Origin: Candidatus Njordarchaeum guaymasense
GTDB lineage: Archaea; Asgardarchaeota; Njordarchaeia; Njordarchaeales; Njordarchaeaceae
NCBI GenBank assembly: GCA_030587605.1
Contig: JAUQYT010000354.1
Location: 1 to 5,199 of the forward strand
DNA: 5,199 nucleotides
Reading direction: 5' to 3'
The notes under the pieces were generated by a model. That model made no database searches. It had not been told where the DNA came from and was given only the letters and a program-made list of their open reading frames with translations. Shown here one piece after another: positions 1 to 5,075 of the stretch. A program made the position numbers and the translations under genes. How positions within the stretch are numbered: the stretch's first letter is position 1; each line of letters starts with the position of its first letter.

Positions 1-417
1 GGAGAGTTTCTTGTCAAACTCAGCATCAAGAAGAAGTGATCGCGCTTCGCGAATGTCTTTTCTCTTCTGCCTGTAGAGGATGTAGGATTTTGCAGTTTTT
101 GCATGTCCGTTTTCGATCAGGACTTTCTCAACGATATCTTGAACTTCTTCTACACTGGGAATGTGCTTTTCGTTAAAATTCTTGCTCAGTTCCTCAACTA
201 CCCGTCGGGAGAGTTTCTCAGCAAGACTTCTATCTTTTCCTCCAACGGACTCCGCGGCCTTGTATATCGCTGCTGTTATCTTCTCTTGATCGAAGTCAGC
301 TATCCGTCCGTCGCGCTTTCGAATCTTGAGGGGCACTTTTTTCAGTAGAGAACTCTTCTCTCCTACTTGGTCTTGAGGTACCGTTGCTGAAGTAGCATCG
401 CTGGCGTTGGACTTCAA
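1..417 (-). CDS. Ribonucleotide reductase, N-terminal ATP-cone (partial; probably class II, adenosylcobalamin-dependent)
   Basis: This is the N-terminal 139 codons of a ribonucleotide reductase, which makes deoxyribonucleotides from ribonucleotides in the cytoplasm; the catalytic part lies beyond the left edge. Residues about 31-120 form an ATP-cone, the allosteric dATP/ATP-binding domain. Visible signatures are KRDGRIADFD (34-43), a KAAESVGGKDR stretch, and VEEVQDIVEKVLIENGHAKT followed by AKSYILYRQKR. No zinc ribbon precedes the cone, which argues against the repressor NrdR. The last visible residues (DAEFDKKLS) resemble the linker before the catalytic domain of archaeal class II enzymes, but class III is not excluded. 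There is no in-frame ATG between the upstream stop (466-468) and the cone. I chose TTG at 417 because GAGG (430-427) lies 9 nt before it. GTG at 336 is the alternative and would remove a polar 27-residue extension. Confidence 0.8.
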   Translation of the reverse strand, partial: MKSNASDATSATVPQDQVGEKSSLLKKVPLKIRKRDGRIADFDQEKITAAIYKAAESVGGKDRSLAEKLSRRVVEELSKNFNEKHIPSVEEVQDIVEKVLIENGHAKTAKSYILYRQKRKDIREARSLLLDAEFDKKLS

Positions 418-426
418 AGGATCAAG

Positions 427-430
427 CCTC
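427..430 (-). promoter_or_regulatory. Shine-Dalgarno-like GAGG before the TTG start of the reductase gene
   Basis: GAGG on the minus strand is separated by 9 nt from TTG at 417. It is the main reason for preferring that start over GTG 336, since no ATG is available in this frame. Confidence 0.4.
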
Positions 431-483
431 AGGATGGAGTCGTAGTTTTGAGCGTGGTGTATTGATTAAGCGTTTAGACAATA

Positions 484-496
484 ACGTATAAAATAC
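484..496 (-). promoter_or_regulatory. Archaeal TATA box for the ribonucleotide reductase gene
   Basis: The minus strand reads GTATTTTATACGT, with a TTTTATAC core at 493-486. A start point about 26 nt downstream would fall near 464. That gives a leader of roughly 47 nt that contains the GAGG motif before the TTG start. Confidence 0.5.
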
Positions 497-499
497 TGT

Positions 500-512
500 G
501 CTGGTTACCAGC
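500..512. repeat. 13-bp palindrome (GCTGGT-T-ACCAGC), candidate operator
   Basis: There are perfect 6-bp inverted arms at 500-505 and 507-512 around a single base. The element lies just upstream of the reductase TATA box (484-496), in the divergent intergenic region. A run of six T follows on the plus strand (518-523), so the unit resembles a hairpin terminator, but no plus-strand gene ends here. A binding site for a dimeric regulator is therefore the better guess. It does not resemble the bacterial NrdR-box consensus as I know it. Confidence 0.35.
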
Positions 513-575
513 TCGGATTTTTTGCGATAAAGCAATCTGCGAAGAATCAGTCTCTCTTGGTTCTGGAAGCCTGTT

Positions 576-590
576 GGAAACCTTTACTTA
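576..590 (+). promoter_or_regulatory. BRE/TATA-like promoter for the small hypothetical gene
   Basis: GGAAACC (576-582) followed by TTTACTTA (583-590) matches the purine-rich BRE plus TATA arrangement of archaeal promoters. The predicted start point is near 612-614. That leaves a leader of about 20 nt with GGGAG (615-619) before TTG 633. Confidence 0.4.
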
Positions 591-632
591 AGCGACGTAG
601 ACTTCATTCTTGATGGGAGTGTAAAGACTCCA

Positions 633-1019
633 TTGAAGATAGATGTTGTCTGTACTCTTGAGTCATTCCGAAGATTCATGATCCTGAGTACATGCAGCTC
701 CTTCATTCCAGAGGAGTTCCTTGATGACGGTGATGTGTTTCCTGAGAGGCCTGTAGAGAATGGCACAATGTACGTTGAGGCAGAGGACAAAGAGACCTTG
801 CAGAAGATGAGAGACATCCAGTTTACAAGAGTCTCAAGCGTGTTGGGGGTAATATACAATTCCAAGAGCGGCTTGACCAAGTTAAGGTGGCGAAACACAG
901 AAGGCATGATGGGCAAACTGAATGGTGAAGCCAGTGGGAACTCTGTTGTGAATCTCTTTGAGGCTGAGATACTTGATGAGGTTTACATTAGAAAAATGAG
1001 GAGGAGAGAGGAGGGGTGA
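633..1019 (+). CDS. Hypothetical protein, 128 aa, family not recognised
   Basis: I do not recognise the family. The product is a soluble-looking protein with no signal peptide or clear membrane segment. It begins MKIDVVCTLESFRRF, has an acidic middle (EEFLDDGDVFPERP, then EAEDKETLQKMRD), and ends in a basic tail (IRKMRRREEG). The mix of charged and hydrophobic residues looks like real coding sequence, whereas the antisense frame (584-916) looks like a shadow. The TTG start is chosen from a TATA-like box at 583-590 and GGGAG at 615-619, though the 13-nt spacing is long. The frame stays open upstream to a stop at 528-530 but offers no ATG, GTG or TTG there, so a non-canonical earlier start (reading ...DVDFILDGSVKTP) cannot be ruled out. 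It diverges from the reductase gene and ends 9 bp from the convergent LUD gene. Confidence 0.6.
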   Translation: MKIDVVCTLESFRRFMILSTCSSFIPEEFLDDGDVFPERPVENGTMYVEAEDKETLQKMRDIQFTRVSSVLGVIYNSKSGLTKLRWRNTEGMMGKLNGEASGNSVVNLFEAEILDEVYIRKMRRREEG

Positions 1020-1028
1020 CACTCCACT

Positions 1029-1670
1029 CTAGAACCCAAGCTCCTCGCCCACAAGGATCACTGTCGTGTCGGTTCTTGTGGGACGTTTCTCTAGTATTGT
1101 GATTGCGTGGCAATGTCTGTCTGGTGGTGTGCACTCTTCCAGATTGCATACATCGATAACGCATGGTGTCTTTCCGCCAATCCTCTTTACGTTCATGGGA
1201 GCAGCTACTCTTCTGATCCTTTCAATACCTTCGTGAGCGTCTTTCACTATCTTATTCACGCCAGCTACGACGATGACTTTTGGTGGTCCGAAGATCATCG
1301 CAGCGACTCTGTTGCCTGTTCCATCAGCATTTACAAGGTTGCCGTCTTCAGTGATGGCGTTGCTGCTGGTAACGAAGATGTCGCAGGTTAGGTGTCCCTT
1401 TCTTATTGCTTGGTCTTCTTCTGGTGTGATCTTCTTCCAAGTCTCTAGGACTTCGTTTCCTCTCTTGCGAAGTTCATCAATGAGACCTATCTCTCGGATT
1501 GTGACTGACCCGCCAATCCCAACTTTAGCTTCTTTAGAAATTAGTTTCAGGGATTCGCTGAGTGCCTCGGCCCTTGTTGGCGCGTAGATGCATCTGAATC
1601 CATTTCTTTCAAGTGCCTTCAAGGTTCGTTGAATCTGTTGCCCGATTAGCCATTTCTTCTCTTCTCTCAT
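1029..1670 (-). CDS. LUD-domain protein (lactate-utilisation/YkgG-like, DUF1121 type)
   Basis: This 213-residue protein covers a stand-alone LUD domain, the family that includes the LutB/LutC lactate-utilisation proteins; the reaction of stand-alone archaeal members is unknown. Signatures in order are KKWLIGQQIQRTLKALERNG (5-24), GIGGSVTIREIG (51-62), SSNAITEDGNLVNADGTGNR (102-121), GPPKVIVVAGVNKIVKD (128-144) and a C-terminal cysteine cluster with C170, C175, C180 and C187 around ECTPPDRHC. It ends VILVGEELGF, as is usual for this subfamily. The frame extends to a TTG at 1721. I prefer ATG 1670 because family members begin near KKWLIGQ, and a TATA-like element (1701-1707) inside the longer frame predicts transcription from about 1678. 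It lies downstream of the CBS gene on the same strand with a 114-bp gap, so a partly shared transcript is possible. Confidence 0.82.
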   Translation of the reverse strand: MREEKKWLIGQQIQRTLKALERNGFRCIYAPTRAEALSESLKLISKEAKVGIGGSVTIREIGLIDELRKRGNEVLETWKKITPEEDQAIRKGHLTCDIFVTSSNAITEDGNLVNADGTGNRVAAMIFGPPKVIVVAGVNKIVKDAHEGIERIRRVAAPMNVKRIGGKTPCVIDVCNLEECTPPDRHCHAITILEKRPTRTDTTVILVGEELGF

Positions 1671-1700
1671 AACAATCACAGCGGCTAGTCTTTCTACGGC

Positions 1701-1716
1701 ATATTTAGGCCTTTTC
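1701..1716 (-). promoter_or_regulatory. BRE/TATA-like promoter for the LUD gene
   Basis: The minus strand reads GAAAAGGCC followed by TAAATAT (1707-1701). Transcription would begin near 1678, about 8 nt before ATG 1670. This supports the shorter start over TTG 1721, which would lie upstream of the transcript. Confidence 0.45.
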
Positions 1717-1784
1717 AGCAATTGGGGAGTTGGTTGGTGTATGACGGTTTGCCCTTAGTATTTGATCATAGGTAGGCGAATATC

Positions 1785-2171
1785 TTAGAACAAGTTGTAC
1801 GCCAACGCATGTTTGATTACTGAGGTTTGCGTCACAAGCCCCAGCAACTTACTTTCATCGTTGACTATTGGGAACCTCTGTATTCCAGTCTTAACCATTA
1901 GATCCACGATCTCCTTGAGTGTTGTTCTCTCGTTGCCCTTGAACAGTTTCGTTGTCATGAGATCCTCGACTGGAAGGTGTGAAACATCGGAGCCAGCAAG
2001 GTCTATGTCTCTTTGGGTAATCATTCCAAGCAACGTTCCTGTATCATCAACGACTGGCAGTCCTCCCACACCATGTCTCATCATTTTCAGTCTGGCCAAG
2101 GCGACTTTACTGCCAACCTTTATCGTATAGACATCCCTGATCATGATGTCCTTTGCCAAATACTCCTTCAT
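1785..2171 (-). CDS. Tandem CBS-domain protein (adenosine-nucleotide sensor type)
   Basis: This 128-residue protein consists of only two CBS motifs (a Bateman module). Such modules usually bind AMP, ATP, SAM or related ligands and regulate a partner. CBS1 spans about residues 6-62, with VGGLPVVDDTGTLLGMITQRD (from 35) ending in the T-x-x-D ribose/phosphate-contact motif (D55). CBS2 spans about 68-125, with IQRFPIVNDESKLLGLVTQ (97-115), but the equivalent Asp is Ser117. One canonical and one altered ligand site are therefore expected. The ATG at 2171 is preceded by GGAG (2178-2175) with only a 3-nt spacer and by a TATA-like box at 2207-2214. The gene sits between the aminotransferase homologue and the LUD gene on the same strand. 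Its partner cannot be deduced; neighbouring metabolic proteins are candidates. Confidence 0.88.
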   Translation of the reverse strand: MKEYLAKDIMIRDVYTIKVGSKVALARLKMMRHGVGGLPVVDDTGTLLGMITQRDIDLAGSDVSHLPVEDLMTTKLFKGNERTTLKEIVDLMVKTGIQRFPIVNDESKLLGLVTQTSVIKHALAYNLF

Positions 2172-2206
2172 ATGCTCCAGACCATTGAGTAGTTAGGCTG
2201 GCGGAT

Positions 2207-2214
2207 CTTAAAAA
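2207..2214 (-). promoter_or_regulatory. TATA-like box for the CBS gene, possibly also a T-rich terminator
   Basis: TTTTTAAG on the minus strand predicts a start point near 2185, giving a leader of about 14 nt that contains GGAG before ATG 2171. The same run of five T lies about 27-34 nt past the stop of the upstream aminotransferase gene, so it could also serve as an archaeal oligo-T terminator. Confidence 0.4.
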
Positions 2215-2240
2215 CTGATTAGTTATTTGGCTACGCAATC

Positions 2241-3569
2241 TCAGATAGTTTCGCTGACTTCCTTCAGCACCCCTTCAAGGATGGCAAGGCCACTATCAAT
2301 ATGCTCACGCTTTATGGTCAGGGGCGGTGAAAGCATAATTGTGGATCCAGCCTTCCTCAATGCGACTCCGCGTTTGAAAGCGCCCAGCAGAACGTGTTCC
2401 GCTTCCTTTGTGGCTGGTGCCTTCGTCTTTCCATCTCTGACCATTTCCACACCCAGCATCAGTCCCCGTCCTCGTACATCTCCAATGATCCCATAGCTTT
2501 CGCCCATCTCCTTCAGTCTCTTCAGGATGTAGTTTCCCTGCCTAGCTGAATTCTCAAGTAAGTCATCCTTGGCGATGATGTCAAGAGTAGCTAGTGCTGC
2601 TACGCAGCTTAGAGGATTGCCGCCAAAGATGCTCTCGTGAGTCTCAGGCTCCCAATCCATAATCTCGCTTCTGCTTAGAGTTGCACCTATAGGTAGACCT
2701 GCCGCTAGTCCCCCTGAAATGCAGAGAATGTCCGGGGCTGCTTCCCAATGCTCTATACCAAACCATCTGCCAGTTCGCCCTACACCAGCCTCGCGTTCAT
2801 CATCGATTAGGGCGATGCCTTTGCTGTCTGCAAGTTTCCTGAGCCTACTGAAATATTCTGGAGCGGCTACGATGCACCCTTCTGCTTGAATTGGTTCGAA
2901 GATTATGGCTGCAAGATCATCTGGGGAAACTACTCTTTCCAAAATATATTCACGGATGAATTCTACACATTCATAGTCGCAGTCAGGGCACGAGAGCTTA
3001 AACGGGCACCTGTAGCAGTAAGGGTAAGGAACGTGAACTACGCCGGGCATGAAAGGCGCAACATAACGCCTTTCGACTAGTTTATGCGCTGAAAGACTCA
3101 CGGATCCGAAGGTTTCACCATGCGAGGAATTTGTGTAAGCCAAGAAATTAGTCCGTCTGTAATGCCACCGAGCCAGTTTGATGGCTGCTTCAACAGCCTC
3201 AGCTCCAGAGTTGCTGAAAAATATTTTTTTCTCAAATCTACCAGGCGTAATGCTGCATATCTTCTGCGCTAATTCCACGATAACTTCATAGTAGGAGCTT
3301 GATCCTGAATAATGAGTGAATCTTTCAAGCTGAGCCGCTACCGACTTAGTAACAGCTGGGTGGGAGTGTCCGACATTAAGACAGGCTAGGCCAGCGTTGA
3401 AATCCAGATACTCGTTACCGTCAATATCATGAATTATGCAGTCTCTGCCGAGATCTATCGCAAGTGGGTATAACCTTTTGAGTGATGGGGACAGAAACCT
3501 CTCATCGTTCCTTAAGAGGTCACGAGTCTTAGGGCCTGGGGGAGTAACTGCTATTCGTGGTGAGCTCAT
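2241..3569 (-). CDS. Class-III aminotransferase homologue lacking the PLP-binding lysine (probable pseudoenzyme)
   Basis: This is a full-length (442 aa) fold-type I, class-III aminotransferase homologue, closest in style to archaeal GABA/amino-acid aminotransferases and racemases (N-terminal PRIAVTPPGPK). Fold motifs are kept: DIDGNEYLDFNAG (48-60), NSGAEAVEAAIKLAR (120-134), EPIQAEG (225-231), Asp257 in DDERE, GVGRTGRWFG (262-271), FGGNPLSC (315-322) and GDVRGRGLMLGVE (363-375). Catalytic positions are altered. The lysine of the usual S/A-K-G motif is Gly286 (ISGGLAAGLPIGA). The aromatic residue before HG is Ser149. The Q of DEVQ is Glu260. The Thr of STFGGNP is Ile314. The usual Arg before the C-terminal PPL motif is Met412. 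Cysteines form CYRC (185-188), CPDC (194-197) and C201. Transamination through a PLP Schiff base is therefore unlikely. A TATA box 27 bp before the ATG suggests a leaderless transcript. Family assignment is firm; function is not known. Confidence 0.9.
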   Translation of the reverse strand: MSSPRIAVTPPGPKTRDLLRNDERFLSPSLKRLYPLAIDLGRDCIIHDIDGNEYLDFNAGLACLNVGHSHPAVTKSVAAQLERFTHYSGSSSYYEVIVELAQKICSITPGRFEKKIFFSNSGAEAVEAAIKLARWHYRRTNFLAYTNSSHGETFGSVSLSAHKLVERRYVAPFMPGVVHVPYPYCYRCPFKLSCPDCDYECVEFIREYILERVVSPDDLAAIIFEPIQAEGCIVAAPEYFSRLRKLADSKGIALIDDEREAGVGRTGRWFGIEHWEAAPDILCISGGLAAGLPIGATLSRSEIMDWEPETHESIFGGNPLSCVAALATLDIIAKDDLLENSARQGNYILKRLKEMGESYGIIGDVRGRGLMLGVEMVRDGKTKAPATKEAEHVLLGAFKRGVALRKAGSTIMLSPPLTIKREHIDSGLAILEGVLKEVSETI

Positions 3570-3592
3570 ACTTTTCTAGGAAAATGAAGAAG

Positions 3593-3600
3593 GATATAAT
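3593..3600 (-). promoter_or_regulatory. TATA box for a leaderless aminotransferase-homologue transcript
   Basis: ATTATATC on the minus strand is centred about 27 bp upstream of ATG 3569, so transcription would begin at or within 1-2 nt of the start codon. No Shine-Dalgarno sequence is seen. The box lies in the 39-bp gap after the Alba stop codon, so the gene probably has its own promoter despite being so close. Confidence 0.6.
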
Positions 3601-3608
3601 CGATTGGG

Positions 3609-3920
3609 TCAGATTGCTGCAGCCTTCTGCACCGGAGATGCATCTTTGGAGAGCGTTATCTCGATTGTCGAGATGCTCCCTGCACGCCCATTGTATCGCT
3701 TAATATCTTCAGACCCAATGTCAATCGATTTGATAGCAAGCCCTTTCAGAAAAGACTTCCTCAGCATTCCCACAGTTTCAACAGCCTTTGGAATGGATCT
3801 GCCTCTGGCCCTTATCATGATCTCGCGCTCACCCAAATTAAACAGGGTGACACAGGCGACAACATAGCTAATCACAGGTTTCTTTCCTACGCGGATCATG
3901 TTACCGTGATGCGTGATCAT
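3609..3920 (-). CDS. albA: DNA/RNA-binding protein Alba
   Basis: Alba (Sac10b family) is a small dimeric archaeal chromatin protein that coats DNA and also binds RNA. The 103-residue product shows the family hallmarks: MIRVGKKPVISYV (8-20), a helix with NLGEREIMIRARGRSIPKAV (28-47), and the C-terminal strand with SISTIEITLSK (82-92). Lys13-Lys14 match the paired lysines of Sulfolobus Alba (K16/K17), where K16 modification lowers DNA affinity. RARGR (37-41) is the conserved basic motif. The C-terminal DASPVQKAAAI extends slightly beyond many homologues. ATG 3920 is chosen over the internal ATG at 3899 because GGAG (3931-3928) lies 7 nt before it. The gene diverges from the beta-CASP nuclease gene and lies 39 bp upstream of the aminotransferase homologue on the same strand. 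Confidence 0.95.
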   Translation of the reverse strand: MITHHGNMIRVGKKPVISYVVACVTLFNLGEREIMIRARGRSIPKAVETVGMLRKSFLKGLAIKSIDIGSEDIKRYNGRAGSISTIEITLSKDASPVQKAAAI

Positions 3921-3925
3921 GGTTA

Positions 3926-3931
3926 CTCTCC
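3926..3931 (-). promoter_or_regulatory. Shine-Dalgarno (GGAGAG) of the Alba gene
   Basis: GGAGAG on the minus strand, with GGAG 7 nt before ATG 3920, decides the start over the internal ATG at 3899. It also contrasts with the apparently leaderless neighbours. Confidence 0.6.
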
Positions 3932-3970
3932 GAATGCCGCCCCAACCCTAGTATGCAAGATTCTAACAAG

Positions 3971-3979
3971 ATTAAGCTT
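3971..3979 (-). promoter_or_regulatory. Weak TATA-like element for Alba
   Basis: AGCTTAAT on the minus strand would place the start point near 3948 and give a leader of about 28 nt carrying GGAGAG. The match to the archaeal consensus is poor. It is listed because no better element is visible upstream. Confidence 0.25.
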
Positions 3980-4029
3980 CCTACCTATTCCGTCTTGACA
4001 ACTAGGAGTCAAGAACGTTGGAATGGCAG

Positions 4030-4035
4030 TTTAAA
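4030..4035 (+). promoter_or_regulatory. TATA box (TTTAAA) for the beta-CASP nuclease gene
   Basis: TTTAAA is centred about 29-30 bp before ATG 4062, which suggests a transcript with almost no leader. This argues against the upstream in-frame GTG 4038 and TTG 4041, which would lie outside the mRNA. Confidence 0.5.
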
Positions 4036-4061
4036 CCGTGTTGTGTGGACAGAAGCTGTGG

Positions 4062-5066
4062 ATGCTGCACCCCATGGTCGAACTCGGTTGGTCAGGAGGA
4101 CTTGTAATAAGAACTCAAGAGAACCAACTGATCTTCGACCCGGATTCATCAAGCGTTCCAAAACAAGGCTGCTCAGTATTCGTTTCCCACGCGCACGCAG
4201 ACCATTTCGCTGGCCTAAAGGGCTTGCCAGCGAAGTACTCGACCCTAGAGACGAGTCGAATCTTTGAAAGGGTCTGCAGTAGGTCTGTCGTCAATTCTCG
4301 TGACATCCACCTAAACAAGCGTATAGACCTTGGAGATGTTGAGATTACCCCTCTGAATGCAGGGCATATATTGGGTTCAACACAATTTCTCGTATCTCTG
4401 CCAGATGTCACCATCCTGTACACTGGTGATATCAACTATCTTGATACGCTCACAACCAAGAAAGCTGAAAACGTAGAATGCGACATCCTTGTTGTCGAGT
4501 CGACCTACGGTGAGCCGTCATATATTTTTCCTGACAGAGAAGAGATTTACGCCAGCATTGTAGAATGGGCGCTCAGTCAGGTCAAGAGGGAACGAATACC
4601 CGTGTTTCAGGTGTATGCGACTGGAAAAGCACAGGAGCTTGTCAGACTCTTCAACCTCTATACAAATCTGAACGTTACTGTCAGCCAGAAGATAGCTGAG
4701 GTTTGCAGCGTATACTCAGATAGTAACATGAAACTTGACTACGAAAAGATCGAACGAGATATTAACGAAGACCGCTGTATCCGCATAGTCTCAGGGTTGA
4801 ATTCACTTGAGCCAAACAAGCATGTGAGGGCCATAGCAACCGGCTGGGCGCTGAAGATGAATCTGAGTAAAGCCACTGGCTTCCCTCTGAGCAGTCACGC
4901 TGATTTCGCCCAGTTAGTCCAGTTCATCGGAGACTGCAAGGCAAAGGTCGTATACAGCTTTACTGGTTACAACGAATCATTCGCTAGCTATGTTAGGAGA
5001 AAACTAGACGTGACAAGTAGGCCTTTACCGGTAATCGCGCAGAAGACATTGCACCAGTTCTGCTAA
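4062..5066 (+). CDS. Beta-CASP metallo-beta-lactamase nuclease (mRNA 3'-end processing/exonuclease-like)
   Basis: This is a zinc-dependent RNase of the metallo-beta-lactamase/beta-CASP superfamily (CPSF73, RNase J, aCPSF relatives), 334 aa from this start. Visible motifs are the HAHADH metal signature (43-48), NAGHILGSTQF (H102), LYTGDIN (D123), the beta-CASP acidic motif A in VESTYGEP (E146), ATGKAQELVRLF (186-197), and motif B in PLSSHADF (H279). The motif C position, normally VHG or similar, reads SFTG (T301), so that histidine appears replaced. There are no KH domains, and the protein is shorter than aCPSF1 or aCPSF2, placing it in a small archaeal branch likely to act on RNA, though DNA repair of SNM1/Artemis type cannot be excluded. 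ATG 4062 is chosen from the TATA spacing; ATG 4074 is also possible. The gene is divergent from Alba and ends 9 bp from secG. Confidence 0.85.
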   Translation: MLHPMVELGWSGGLVIRTQENQLIFDPDSSSVPKQGCSVFVSHAHADHFAGLKGLPAKYSTLETSRIFERVCSRSVVNSRDIHLNKRIDLGDVEITPLNAGHILGSTQFLVSLPDVTILYTGDINYLDTLTTKKAENVECDILVVESTYGEPSYIFPDREEIYASIVEWALSQVKRERIPVFQVYATGKAQELVRLFNLYTNLNVTVSQKIAEVCSVYSDSNMKLDYEKIERDINEDRCIRIVSGLNSLEPNKHVRAIATGWALKMNLSKATGFPLSSHADFAQLVQFIGDCKAKVVYSFTGYNESFASYVRRKLDVTSRPLPVIAQKTLHQFC

Positions 5067-5075
5067 GCTGAACTC

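Noticed and set aside
500..523. The palindrome plus T6 tract as a plus-strand intrinsic terminator.
   Set aside because: No gene on the plus strand ends before it in this window, and archaea do not generally rely on hairpin terminators. An operator-like role fits the position better.
584..916. A minus-strand open frame of 110 codons opposite the small hypothetical gene.
   Set aside because: Its composition (Leu/Ser/Thr/Pro-rich with few charged residues) is typical of an antisense shadow, and no promoter or ribosome-binding site fits it.
1671..1721. A longer N-terminus for the LUD protein starting at TTG 1721.
   Set aside because: The added 17 residues cover the apparent TATA box (1701-1707), no Shine-Dalgarno precedes the TTG, and related proteins begin near the KKWLIG segment.
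1020..5075. Both convergent gene pairs are separated by exactly 9 bp (1020-1028 and 5067-5075).
   Set aside because: The two spacers share no obvious sequence, and equal spacing in two cases is easily chance in a compact genome.
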